DNA of 64,000 nucleotides from Lasioglossum baleicum (taxonomy: Eukaryota > Arthropoda > Insecta > Hymenoptera > Halictidae): contig NC_134934.1 in NCBI RefSeq assembly GCF_051020765.1, positions 1,488,001 to 1,552,000 on the forward strand, written 5' to 3'. The notes below the pieces were generated by a model that worked only from the letters and a program-made list of their open reading frames with translations, was not told where the DNA came from and did no database searches. Shown here one piece after another: positions 45,490-57,696 of the stretch; the stretch's first letter is position 1, and each line of letters starts with the position of its first letter. A program made the translations under genes and the position numbers.

Positions 45490-47164
45490 AAGCCACGGGT
45501 TCAGTTTCGTTCATTTTAGACACACCAGGCACTTTACAATATGATCGACGATTTCATTCGGATCTCGATTCCACTGGTTTCAGCTCGACGGTGTCCGCAT
45601 GATTCATTTGTACAATTCCGAGCGGGCACGCGAATTCCGTGTTCCACCGGAGCCGCGGGGGATCCTGTGCAAACTCGACCCGCGGAACGATAAATGACGA
45701 ATAAAAACATAATTTCACCGGTGTTATCGCGGTTCCCGAGCAATTTCTTGAACTTGACCGCGCAATGTTAGCCTCCGGAGCGGCGCGGCGCGGCGAGCCG
45801 CGATTAGCCGCCCAGCAACAGGTTCTGCGATCGGTATTTGCCAAATAAATATCTCACCGCGGGAGCTCGAGACAGTTTACAGCACGTTATTAATATTTCG
45901 AATGCTCGCCGTACAGCCCCGTTGTGCAATTCGAAATCTGGCGGAATCCTATTTATGCAAATAATTTCTCAAATTAATGAGAAGAGCCGCGTGCGCGTGC
46001 GAACGGCCCGGGGCGAACCTTTCAATTAACTTACGACCTTTAATCAGCGGATATTGTTGCGCGGTTTTACAATGAACAGTATATCGTGTTCCGTATCCTA
46101 TAAATTAAAGTTATCGCCTCGCAATACCGCACAGGTCTTTGAATAATTCCCGCCGCAAAGATTGCATTCCGTGCACCGCGGGTTACAAAGCTGCGAGAGG
46201 ATACAAGGATGCGAGGTGATCTCGCAGGCGTCAATATTTCCGTGACATGCTGTCACTTTTTCGCGTGAAAATGGCGAGCGAATTTTGCGTCGATTTCCAA
46301 AAAGCACACGAAACTACTCCATAACTGTGATTTTAAATTTATATTTCTGTACACGCGTTAAAGGCGCCACTATTATGGAACGGGATTGAATTTCCCTCCG
46401 CGATTTCAATAAACCCGAAGCACAGTGGAACAGTATTTATATTGCATTACTTTTTAAAGACTTATGATGATAAGTCTACATGATACAAGTCTTGTGATAA
46501 TAAGACTACAAATATTGTGCAAGGTAAAATTTCCCCGATGTAATTTGCGAGAACTGCAGTCAAACAGCAGTTTATTTCCTCTTCCAGCAATTTCAACCCC
46601 TTGCCTTATGATTTATTTCCTGATCAGGTTCGTAGAAGTCGCTTTGTTGGGAATAATTTCCGAGCTGAAAAAGAAAGCAGGCGTTCATCGCTGGCGCGTG
46701 TTTAATGTGAAAGTTCAATGCTCGTGAACGCGGAGTAATATTTCTCTGCAATTGATGTAAACAGGGAAATACACATATACAGAATTCTGCTTGAAATTTC
46801 GAATTTGTATCTGCAAAAAGAGAAGAATTAATGGAATATTGTACAAATAATTGTGCCTCTACGTATCATCATGAATAATTTTATAAAATCGAGATCTGAA
46901 AACGACAAAAAACGATTAAAAAAAATACAAAATTATTGTAAATGCATGGAGTCCAGTTTAATAGTGATAGATCTGATTGTTAAATCTATTTCAACATGAT
47001 TCTAGTATCTGCCAGAGGTTTCGAGAAAATCTATGTATATACTCGTGTGACATAGAAGTATATGACGTAGTAAATCACTATACATATACTACGTGCGAAG
47101 TGTTAACACAGTGGTGCAGCCACGGATGCACCGAGGACGAGCATAAAAGAGAAAGATGAGCGCC
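45490..47164. other. Non-coding spacer
   Basis: No gene is recognised. 45740-45830 has GGCGCGG words. From about 46300 it is AT-rich, with no inverted or tandem structure found. Confidence 0.5.
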
Positions 47165-47665
47165 TGATCTCTCAAAATATTTTTATAGATGTTATGGCTC
47201 GAGTACACAAATATGATTTCACAGATCCATAAACCGAGAACTCGTACTGTATTATATTTCGTTTAAAAGCCATAAATTGCCCCTATTTTATCAACGGTGC
47301 TCGCATCGATCAATAAATTTTATTTGAGAATGTATGTACTCTTCGAACGACCTGATCTTACAGTATATTCTTGTAGATGTTATATCTTGAATATAAAAAT
47401 GTTGTTTTACAACTCCATAAACTAAAAATGTTGGCACTATCCTATTTCGTTTAAAGATCATGAATTGCGTCTGTTTTGCCGACGATGCTCACTGTGATGA
47501 ATAAAAATTTTGTTTGAGAGGAGGGGCATCTAGAACGAGTGATGTTTAAAAACATTTTGGTTGATATTAAACTAATTGTGGGTCCAATATACTGTGTTTG
47601 AAAATCACGAATATTATCAATGGTGCATGCTTTGATCAGTGAGCTGCATTTGGGCTGCAAATAAT
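47165..47665. repeat. Diverged tandem array, period about 188 bp (2.7 units)
   Basis: Units start at 47165, 47353 and 47540, each with TGAT(C/G)T. Shared ordered words include TAGATGTTAT, CCATAAAC, TTTCGTTTAAA, CATRAATTGC, and a TGCTCRC ... GAT.AATAAA block; the third unit keeps the GGTGCATGC...GATCAGTGA version and is cut short. Divergence between units is high, so the array is old. AT content is high and there is no convincing coding. It resembles a small degenerate satellite or a repeat block inside a larger unknown element. Confidence 0.7.
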
Positions 47666-48540
47666 ATTTAAAATCAATGTAAAACATTGTGCATTTCTCT
47701 CGTAACAAGCGATCAACAAAAGAAGAAACCTCAGAGGAACAAGAGGATTGCAGGAACGTGTCCGATTTCGCATTCGATGCTGGTCGTGGTAACGGGTTAA
47801 TGCGATCGATGCATCGTTGCAACTAACCGGGTCGACGGGCGGCGAGTATTGTGAGCGCGCGCGGGAACGCGGTGCAACGCGGTGCAACGCGGCGTGTCGC
47901 CGGGGATATTTTTCCGCGGGTATCGCTCGCTGTGTTGTCGCCGGAGCACGATGGAAAAATCGTGTTACCGCGTGTACAGCCGAGGAATTTACATGAGGTG
48001 GCAAATAAAACGAAATTGTGTAGCACACTTAAAAAGGTAAACACGTTTTACGAGGGAGATGGGCTCTCGCGGCCGCGCTCGGCTCTTTCTTACGCGAAAT
48101 ACGGGGATGAATAAACAACGATATGCATACAATGCGCGGACGCCGAAAGCTCGAAGCTTCTTCTCGCGCCGACCGCCGCATCGGCACGGCGACGTGATAA
48201 CAAAAGTGAGACGGGAGAAATAGCGTTGCGAATTAAACGGGAATTTGAAATTTAAACTAGTCGCCAGGCACTTACGCCCGCGCACGCGACATCAGCGCTT
48301 CCGGTTGCCCCATAAAATCGAGACCCAGTTATTTCCAGAGACCCTCGAACAGATTACTCGCATAATTTCGAAAATACGCAGTGTTTCCCCGTGCGACAGA
48401 AATTATGGACATTCGGACGACCAATATACACAGTGCAATTTTTATTTAAGGCTCAATGAGGCAACCGATTTTGCATACAATTCTATACGTTTCTTATTTC
48501 AGTGTATATCTCATTAGAAATAAACATTCAGACATGTATG
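47666..48540. other. Non-coding spacer
   Basis: No gene is recognised. At 47866-47893 the 10-bp unit AACGCGGTGC is repeated nearly three times. Frames here overlap on both strands. 48380-48540 is AT-rich and leads into the mariner element. Confidence 0.5.
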
Positions 48541-49033
48541 TACCAGGTCTGTAAATATGAAACCGGAATTTGCCCATACGTGGCCCTAGCTGTCAATGTA
48601 GTTACCGTCAAACCGCGTCATTGACGCCATTTTCTTGTTTTGACATCTGATAAAGATTTTCAACTCACAACCATACAAGTTTCATACAACAGCATTGTGT
48701 TTAATAGCGTTGAACATGTCGAATTTTGTGCCTGGAAACTACGATTTGCGGACAGCATTAATTTTCTTTTACCATTTGAAGAAAACTGCTGCAGAATCGC
48801 ATCGAATGCTTGTTGAAACTTACGGCGAACATGCTGTTGGTAAATCATGGTGCTTTGAGTGGTTCAAAAATTCAAAAATGGCGTTTTTGACGTGAAAAAC
48901 GAAGAACGTCGAAAACCACCGAAAAAGTTTGAAGACGGCAATACTTCGAATAAAATATTTTGTATAATTTTCATACAATAAATGTGTACTTTCTATACAA
49001 AAATTCCGGTTTTTCATATTTACATATCTGGTA
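48541..49033 (+). mobile_element. Internally deleted mariner (mauritiana-type)
   Basis: The element is bounded by TA at 48541-48542 and 49032-49033. The left TIR starts CCAGGTCTGTAAATATGAAA and the reverse complement of the right end starts CCAGATATGTAAATATGAAA; both run on into CCGGAATTT, with two extra bases on the right. Its 489 bp compare with about 1.3 kb for intact mariners. It keeps the 5' end of the transposase gene (48716 on) and the 3' end, but has lost the middle. The CCAGGT start and the protein point to the mauritiana subfamily (Mos1-like). Confidence 0.9.
48716..48960 (+). pseudogene. Mariner transposase, N-terminal fragment, frameshifted
   Basis: Starting at the ATG at 48716, the product begins MSNFVPGNYDLRTALIFFYH, then LKKTAAESHRMLVETYGEHA: the N-terminal helix-turn-helix DNA-binding region of mauritiana-type mariner transposases (MSSFVP...LIFCFHLKKTAAESHRML in Mos1). 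After WFKNSK a one-base shift near 48875 takes the frame into a stop at 48893, while the next frame continues FDVKNEERRKPPKKFEDGN, the matching following segment. About 80 of roughly 345 codons remain; the DD34D catalytic domain is deleted. An upstream in-frame ATG at 48695 lies before the family's conserved start, so 48716 is preferred. Confidence 0.9.
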
Positions 49034-52000
49034 TAGTACAATAACCTTAATATAAATGTCAATAATAAGTGTATTTTTGACCTCGACCTCCAAGAATTAA
49101 ACTATTAACTAAAATTTATGTCCATGGAGATCGCAGGCTATGTGAACTAAAACCCGGAGACGTCCCGCAACCGCGCAACAGTAATCTCCGCTCGAAAAAG
49201 TGGTTGTATTTCATGCGCGATGCGATTCCAAGATCCGTGTGTCAGAAAATGAGCCTTGTACGCATTAATTCACTAGCAAACGTCCGGGTTTTAGTTTCGT
49301 TCAATCTCGGGGATAGCTCTCTTCGCAACCGGAAAATTGTGCTTTTCATGAAGTCACTTTTTCCTTAGGATTTGTTACAGTATAAGCTTTTTGGAGTTTT
49401 TGATCTCGCAGAATTTAATTCGCGCGATTTTAATTGGAAACGTTCTCTAGCGGAATGGAATAAAAAATTTCTGTTAAGCTCGTTAAAGGTGCCGTCACTG
49501 TACTTACTAATTTGAATTTGACGGTGAAATTAAATGAACGCGTATCTGAATGCAATTTTTCGAATAGGTTCAGCTTTTTGATTCTCTTCTGCTTTTATTT
49601 AAACGTTTTGTGTTGTTCGAGTCCTTCTTCAATTGGATTTTCAATTCTTTGATATCGTTGCAGTGCTTTTGACCTAGTTCTGACCTCAGTTGCTCGAATA
49701 TCCTTTTACGTTTGGTAAAAACAAATTTTTCTGGGGCATGCATCGAAAATCACAGTAAAATGTTCACTCAATTTTACTCAAAAAATTGTTGATGTGTAAC
49801 CTGTTGCAACTTCGCCGGAAAAAATAGCACAGCAATCTACGAGAGCATATTTTAAAGGGCGAAGCCTCTATTTTCACTTCGCCGAACTTGTTTTTCCGTG
49901 GATTCAAAGATGAATGTGTCGCCTTTACAAAAAGTGTATAAAATTCGACACACAATTTTTCCTTGCCACCAATTTAATCTCTACAAAGCTCAATCGTCAA
50001 GAAGCTGAAAGTGTCACGACGAAGGCGTTACAAATTGAAGCCCGAAAGGATTAACTAACTTCCATCGGAAATTCGCACATGTCGTACGAGCGGAGCAGTT
50101 TATTTTCCCGATGTAGAAAGGGGCGACTTCTTGGACCAAGACCTGGTCCAGCCACTCGAGAACAAAGTTTTCGGGGACCGGGACTCTCGGCTCGGCGACG
50201 TCGACGTCGCGTCGGAACTGATTCCGCAGGATCGAGGAGCCGAACGCCCGACTTGGAGAATTAGTCCTGACCGTTGCCGAGCCAGGGCCAACAAGTGGTT
50301 GTGTCTAGTTAACTTGCGGAGTCGTTGCTGGAGACAGTTCCGAAAGACACGCTGTCACTGGGGCAGCTCCGAGGGACGGGAACGACTGCGTTTCTGTAGT
50401 CGGGATTTAGGGTATTGATCCGTGGCACGGCACCACCGGTTCCACGGGAAGGATCTGCCAGAGAGTCCGGGCGACTCCGGCCAGTGAAACGGGGAACGTG
50501 CACCGCAACATAAATCTTTCAGCCTGACGGAGTTTACGAATTGTAATATCAATATCTCCTCTCACCTGTTGCCGGCCGGTCGGACCTGGGTTAGCCTTCT
50601 CCGATAATTTCCAAGCCAGTTTTTTATTGTCCGAAAGCCTTTGCTCAATATTCTTGTGAGGTCACTGAAGACGTACTTCTAAATGATTTTAATTTATTAT
50701 AATTAAAGAGACGTATTACAGACAGGATGAATTTATACAATAATTGAATTCTGTATGATACACTTTCAAGTACGAATATAGTACATGATGTTTTTTCACT
50801 TAATTTCAAAGATAAACTTCAAAGCACTAAGCAGAAGCTAAAAGATCCTGTACTGATAGCCTTGACGTGAATAAAATGTTTCACGAGAAACTAGTTTGCA
50901 CCATCAGTGCCGATGTCGTCCGATGGCGTGATACTATATATTCGATGGTATTAATGTCTACGTACTTGAATAAATTCACAATATTTGTGTGGAGTGTGTT
51001 GCAAGGACGATAGTGACTCTTTCCGCATATTTGATACACCCGAAAAGCATTGTATTATGTTAATTAAATAATTCGAAAGTAAGAAACGAGAAAAGTCTTT
51101 CAAGGGTCGTTCGGACTGCTTCGGTGAACCGGTCTTCGTGCAGCGATGCGGTTGAAGAGTCCTTTAGCCGACATCAGAAATACGGTGAAACAGGCGAGAT
51201 GCTCGTTCCTTTGTGTCGCTGCAAACAGAATACGGGCGCGCGCGCGTCGGGGCAAACGTAAATCTTCAGCGTTTGCTGTTATTACGAGCGGGCGTTTTGA
51301 AGTGAGAACGCCAGTTTTCGGTAGTCGGAGGGGCTCCGGGTTCTCTCGGTCTCTCGGCGTCGCGGGGAGTCCGCGGGTAAAAGGAATTTGAACAAGCTCT
51401 AATTACCAAGCACTATAATTTTCCGTTGAAAGTGGCGGACCGAAAAATATGTTTCATATTTCGCTTTGCCGCCTCGCCGCTCGGTCTGCATTAACCCGCG
51501 CGGACGTGAACGCGCATAATTCTCTCAAAATGTGGCGCACACAAGTTGCTCTGTCTCCCGGCGGCAGAGAAAGGGTCAGGAAGGAAGCAGATAATTTTGA
51601 ATGAATTGAAGCCGCCGCGCAACGAGCGGTCGTTCTCTCTTCTCGCTCTCTGTGTCGCGTGCGACCCACCAACACAGATACCGGCCGGTGAAAATTATGA
51701 ATGCGGACGGCAAAATATGTAGATGAAACAACGAAAAAGACAACGCAACTTCGTAGTGCCGCCGCCGCGCCGTGCCGTGTCGAGACCAGCGCCGCATATT
51801 ATTCGGCCGACCACTTTCTAGACAATCTAGACTCTAGACCACAGTCCAGAGGTTATTGATCGATCGAGGAAACGATCCAGCACGATCCCTACAACCGACG
51901 TGTCCTGTACCGTGAAAGTACAATGCCTAAAAGTGTCCCCGTATCCCGAAACGACAGCGACGCGACGGTCGCGTCGTGGCTGTGTGTCAACAGTAATTAA

Positions 52001-52345
52001 CATTCGACGAAGCAAGGTGGAGAGCCGGCTGGAACCAGATCACGATCGTCGCCGGTGTATCAATAAACCGAATAATACAAGACCGACCCGACACTCGGCC
52101 CGACGACCCATCCACCTGGAAACACGTCACATCGAGCCCGCGTCAGAACTTAAACCCCCGATGAAAAAGTTCGTTTCCGAGATCCATGTTCCCGTGTCGA
52201 CGACACACACTCTGTCTTCAGGAATACGCGCTCACACGCCGATAGCTGGCCCTAACACGATCTACCTGTTCTCCTCTTTTTAGTTGCGCGGCGAGATCTA
52301 GAGTTACATTTTCTTGGCTCTGGGAATCTGGTCTCTCTCAACAAG
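49034..52345. other. Non-coding spacer
   Basis: No gene is recognised. 49350-50040 is AT-rich. 50080-50520 is CpG-rich, with overlapping frames (50131-50418 plus, 50100-50294 minus) and no domain. 50640-51060 is AT-rich. 51140-52290 is CpG-rich; the 127-codon frame at 51900-52283 has no recognisable content. Confidence 0.5.
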
Positions 52346-52525
52346 GAAAAAGTATTAAACGAATAACTTTTTTAAATGTGGACCAAGCAGCTGGAATTTT
52401 TTAGTGATATTACAAGGATTAGTTTACTAGCTAATGTCTAAATAATTTTTTAAAGAATTGCTGTCATATATGATTGAAGTTACTCGTTTTTAAGGGGTGT
52501 ACTAATACTTTTCACACCGACTGTA
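52346..52525. mobile_element. Tc1-like MITE remnant
   Basis: The right end, reverse-complemented from 52525, is TACAGTCGGTGTGAAAAGTA followed by TTAGT, a Tc1-like terminal pattern next to TA. The left side has GAAAAAGTATTAAAC at 52346-52360, which matches the inner part of that repeat but lacks the outermost TACAGTCGGTGT. Further inside, CGAATAACTTTTT (left) pairs with the reverse complement AACGAGTAACTTC (right). The core is non-coding. A truncated non-autonomous Tc1-like copy is the likely explanation. Confidence 0.55.
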
Positions 52526-54231
52526 TTGTATGAAAGTATAATAAATAAAATTCTCTACAATAGCCAGGGAAGTATCGTGAACGAATTCTAGTGGCGCCAG
52601 AGGGCTCGACGAACGACTGCGAATAACTTCGGAACGAATCTGCGAGCAGAGTTTCCGCGAGTACATGGTTGTTTGCGCAATTGATTAGTTGTAGAACGAA
52701 CGCCATACCTAAATCGTCCCCGGTGGCGTCGAATAATGGCAGAAACAGCGAGCAGCGTCGCGTACCCGTCGACGCAACGCGACGGGAGCAAAGAAACGTT
52801 CCCGTTCGCGGGTAGATTGGCTTCCATAAACGAATCTGTCTGGGGAATTCGATTTTTGAGTCGCGCACAGCTCGCTCCACGACCCCGCGAACGTGTAAAC
52901 AAAGTAAACGACATAAAACATGTTGACCCGTTTTCAGGATGAAAGAGAGATCCGCCAGGGAATAGAACACGAAAGACTCGACCGACGAGTTTATGAGAGG
53001 AAATTTATAAGCGTAACTCGGTTTCCCGCTCTCGCTGAAAGGAACGTTATTCAATACGTGGCGCACGCGACGATACGTCGAGAACCGAAAATCAAAATCG
53101 CGCGTGACACGCTCGAAGAATGCGAGCATACGCGCGTCCACGGTTGGTCGATTTATCGTTTCATAGGAACCGAAGTTTTGGGATCACCGTGTGCAATTAA
53201 TCGACTGACGAACAATGTTTCGAATAGTCGACCTAGTTGGACAAAAAAATGTTGGCCATCGTTCTATGGTAGATTCAGTCATTTCCTTCGCTAAAAATGA
53301 TCCATCCAATATTTCAATAAATAAATTCACTAGTATATAGATATTGTTCATATATCCTGTTCCTATATAAATAAAAATAAAAAGAGTTTAATTATCTTCG
53401 TGTGTTTGAATACTTTCTGTAGCCACTGCATATTAAATTACATCATGAATAGTTTGAAATTGTACACTGGTTCAATATCAAAAACCAATTAATTTTGCTA
53501 AAACGTGATTATTATTCATATCCGAAACGGCTCTAAATACACGAATTAATAAACGTACCAAAATCACCCAATATGGAAATTCGTCCAGCTAGATTGGCGA
53601 CTCGTAACGTTGTTCCGACGACAGATTCCCCGGTTATAACGTCAGCCGGTGATTCGCGGACAAAAGTAACATTGTTTTAAATTATGTCCACGTTTCACCG
53701 ATTGCCGGTCGTTTAAATGTCTCACAGCTCCAATGAAATCCCGTTGAAATTCGCTGAAAGCAGCTTGAATGACGGACCCACCATCAAGCATATTTCACGC
53801 GGTACAGTGGCCGCCGATTGTTCAAACAGAATTACAAAAGGTACGCGCCTGCGATAGCGCGTCGCACGCCGTTCGTTAATGGACTGCTAATAAACCAAGT
53901 TGTTGCTACCTATTGTGCAGCCGGAAATCGAAGATTCGAGACGTTAATTGTAAACTCGACAGAGAAACATGGTAAACGCTGTTACTTTTGCGAACATTTT
54001 ATTACGCGTTATATATTACTGCCATTGCTATTATATGTCTCGCGTTAAAATCACTGTTCTCGCTCGAATTAAATTGCATTTCTGGCCAGAATCGTGTAGG
54101 ATAAATAAATTACACTCCTCTCGCGTTTTATATGCAGTATTACTAAAAAAAATTGGGCCACTGTAATGAAAAATGAAAATATGTGAAACAATTGCGTTAT
54201 AATAATTCCAACACTTTGCCCAAAATTGACA
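52526..54231. other. Non-coding spacer
   Basis: No gene is recognised. The longest open frame of the window (52512-53141, minus, 209 codons) lies here, overlapped by 124- and 68-codon frames on the other strand; it has no domain or signal I know and starts partly within the Tc1-like remnant at its 3' end. 53290-53560 is AT-rich. Confidence 0.5.
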
Positions 54232-54407
54232 GACTGCGGATTTGTTCAATTACTGAAAAAAGTGAATAGGTAAAATTCATAACGGTAGGATAAAAGTCCT
54301 CTCACCCTATTTTAATTATTAAAGAGAGAAAGAAATTTTTGTTTGGTGTGTGCTTCCTGCAGTTGACGCAGAGAACTTTCATTTTGCATCAAGATTCACG
54401 GTCTAGT
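54232..54407. mobile_element. Family A element, copy 2 (diverged)
   Basis: The left end GACTGCGGATTTGTTC matches the left end of the element at 5462 (GACTGCGGATTTTCTGC), and the right end TTTTGCATCAAGATTCACGG with TCTAGT matches its right end (TTGTGCATAAAGATCCGCAG then TCTAGT). Inverted repeats within this copy are weak because the ends have mutated. The lengths are comparable. Interiors share only patches such as AGAAATTTTT. Confidence 0.5.
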
Positions 54408-57400
54408 AATTAAATAACGTTATATTGCGCGCGACTATCTACACGGAATTACGCTAGTACTGATAAATCCGCGACATTATTCCCGACAGCGTCAATTAGG
54501 TCAATTAGAAAAAGGATGAGTTTGCGTGGCGACCGGAGCCCCGGTACAATTTATATCGATGTTGAGTCTTTTCTAAATATTTAACCGGCTCGACGTTCAA
54601 ACAGCTCCGGCGCCAAGGAGAACTGCAGCAAGCTTTGCTTTGTTAGAAAATTTTCCTCGAGTCTCGCGGCGCGTCCCGACTTCACGTTTCCCTTTTTCCA
54701 CGGAGATCTTCCTTTGGGTGCCTCTGCAAAGGGACGGGTTCTCTCCCGTCGAGGACTATCTACATGTTTTGCTGGTTGAACAGGCCGCAATGGTCGGTGA
54801 CTGCTCGAGGAGAAATGATCCCGCGTTCAATGAACTGTTCGAGGACTGGTACGCGTGTCTCTCGTCGATTTCGTCCGACGCAACGCGTCGAAGACGTTCC
54901 GTCCCTTCCCGACGAAATGCCCTGACGGATAAGCTTAATGTAGTGACTAGAGGTCAGAGGGGATGATCCCGAGCAGTTCCAACGGGAAAGAACGGTCCCC
55001 GTAATTTCACGCCAGGCCGCGAACATTGCCCGGATTTGAAGCCTCGATCACCCCGACCGAATTTTTCACTCGATCGAGACGATGAATTGTCCTTTCCACG
55101 CCGGTTTCCCTTCGCCTTCTGCCGCCCATGATGCTCGTCGTAAAAGCCTACCACCATCAGACCCCAACTATACTTCGCCTACTCAAATTTACGAAAATTT
55201 GAACAACGTGATTTGTAGGTAAGTTCTCCACAAATTGTACACATTTGATTACTCCTGACAATGAAATAAAATTGAAGAACCTCTAGATTTCAAACCCGAG
55301 CAATGCAGAAAATGGTGCCCACGACAGAAGCTGATCAGCCAGGACGAACCCTCCCTCCTCAGACCGAGACTCCAGGATCATCGGCCAACAAACTAATTAC
55401 CTGCAACCCCTCCAGTCACGATTCCCCCATCAAACGAGAGGATCGACTGTGAACGGTGTTTACGCCTATGCGTGACGCGTGGTGTCCTTTCAGGCCTGAG
55501 GTAGTGCGTAGTCACGTTGCTGCGAGAAGACCAAGAATGGAGCGTGTCATTGGTTCCGGAGACCCATTACGGCCGGCCATAAAAAAGAACGGTTTGATAA
55601 TGCCGCGGATAATCTATCTACTCGGTTCCTTTATAGGGAAGAATGGCTTGATAATAGGAAATCGATTTACTGCGTTGCGGAAGGAACCGAGTCCCCCCTC
55701 GAGCGATCACCGCCATCTTTCCTCTATCTCTCCTTGCGTACTTTCTTTCTCCTCCATGCCGTCGACTTCGTGTCCCAACTGAGACAAAGTATTTCAAACG
55801 ATAACCGATGCAGGCGAGGGGCAGGGTCGCCGGAAGAGATGCACACACCGGGTTTTTCCACTTTTTCATTTGCGCGTCCGGCGCGGCGGCTGGGCACAAT
55901 GGCGGACCCCGGCATTTTCATCACCGGGAATAATATTTCCCGCGAAGTCACCCGCCGCCCACGGTAATCGGTCTTTGTTTCTGGAGGCACGCGATACAAT
56001 GGACACGGGGCTCTGTATGGGGATCTTTTATGCCCGGCCCCCGTGATCGGTGCCGTCGAGCGACTCTGTCCGAGCGCGCGCGCAGTCCCATAAATCGCTC
56101 ATTGTCGGGATCATTTCCAACGATAAGCGATATCGGCGCCGATATTACGCCCCTAATTATCGCTAGCCGATGAAAGGAACAATAAGTTACGGGGCCAACG
56201 GCCGAGATTATCTCGCTGAATACCGGGATCCTGCACATGCTCACGCTCGAACCACTCCGGACACTCGCCGATTTTCTTTCATTCTTTTTCCGGTCGGAGT
56301 TCCCAGCGAAAAAATCGCCAGCGATCTCTGATTCGCAGCATCGAACGGCAGCCGATCCATGCGAAACTTGCCCGACCCGGTAGCGCAAGGGCTATCGAGT
56401 TATATGAAGATTGTTTCGAAACTATCGAAGATGCAATAAAGCTTTCGGATGGAAACTAAATGTCGCGGAAATTCCTTGTGGAATCTTTTTCTACGTTATT
56501 AATTTGAGAGGCGCCGGGAGAAAATTGAGCTTTTTAGAGGGAACTATGATTATAAACTACTTGGCTGTTACCTAATTGTCTTTCAGATTGAAAGCCTGAT
56601 TAGGGTGGCTGCGAGTCACGAATTGTTTACCAAAGATGAAGAATAAAGAAGTAGTTCCCTTTGAAGTTACTAATGATCAAAGTCACACAAATGTGCTAAC
56701 AGTGGCTGCTAATTGGATAACGGTCTCTTGTTCCTCCCATCACAGTAGCATCGCCCAGCAGTGTTCTCAAAATCGAAGCCGCAGAATTGTCAATGAGATA
56801 AACTACCCCCGTTTCAAGCCCCTAAATTCCGGCGAAGATTTCACCGGGACAGGGCTGGAGAGCAGTGTTTACGAACCCTTATCGTCGCGCAGAGATGGTA
56901 ATTGTCGAGGAATGTTGGTCGTGGTCCACAGACGTCGTCCGAATTAAGTACGCCTTCAATTCTAATCTTGGCGTAACAATCACGGCCGCTATTGAACGTG
57001 ATTAAATTATTGTTAGCTTAGGTGACACGGGGGTGGTCCTTGGTCGTCGTCGTAGCGTCGCCGACTCGCGTCGCGTCGGCTCGAGCAGTCTGCGAGAGCT
57101 CCAGACTTTATCTAACTTCTGCCACCTACTAAATTGACTACTAAAGATTAATCCCCTAAGCCCGTTTAGCCGTATCCACGGGACGGGTTACATTGTCGTC
57201 GGAAAACTGGTAATCCCGTCGCGTTCAGAGATCCTGTTATCTGATCAGCCGGGAATTTGTTCCGTGCCTGGAAGCTGCGTGCAGCCGAACGTTCGATTAA
57301 ACTGAATGCCATTTTCCCAACAAGAAATCCTTCAATATCGAATACTTTGAGTCTGTATTCTTTCTTAATTTCATATCGTATTTCTTATCTCAATAAAAAC

Positions 57401-57679
57401 TGTAGGTACGATTAACGTCATTTATGACAAAATTGAGTCAGTAAAATACACGAACAACAATAAAATACGTCGAAACGAGCGAGACGACCAATGTCTCCTG
57501 TAATCAAAAACTGTAGCCGCACCCTAGTTGCACAACGTCGATCGTGAACGCGTGACCACGCAACTTTCCGCCGTCATCGATTCCGAAGACGCTGCTCACG
57601 GCTCGAAATTGAGAGGGCGTTCTAAGAAATTAATTGGCTCCGGTATATCGGCGAGAGGAAAACGGATCGCCGGTTGGAA
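54408..57679. other. Non-coding spacer
   Basis: No gene is recognised. CpG-rich sequence from 54580 to 55160 and 55480 to 56400 gives many overlapping frames on both strands (e.g. 55948-56388 minus, 146 codons) without domains. 57045-57085 is rich in GTCGTC/GTCGCG words. 57300-57480 is AT-rich. Confidence 0.5.
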
Positions 57680-57696
57680 GGGGGTGGGGGGGGGGG
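57680..57696 (+). repeat. Poly-G run
   Basis: Sixteen G residues broken by a single T (GGGGGTGGGGGGGGGGG). Such a run could form a G-quadruplex on the plus strand, and is also a common assembly or sequencing weak point. Confidence 0.85.

Noticed and set aside
48695..48715. Upstream ATG for the mariner transposase fragment
   Set aside because: The family's conserved N-terminus begins at the ATG at 48716 (MSNFVP), so the extra seven codons are probably untranslated leader.
50131..50418. Acidic/basic 95-codon frame in CpG-rich sequence, considered as a 5' exon
   Set aside because: No recognised domain; antisense frames overlap it.
52512..53141. 209-codon open frame on the minus strand, the longest in the window
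   Set aside because: No recognisable domain or signal, its 3' end runs into a Tc1-like remnant, and long frames also exist on the opposite strand. One frame of this length is expected by chance in this much stop-poor DNA.
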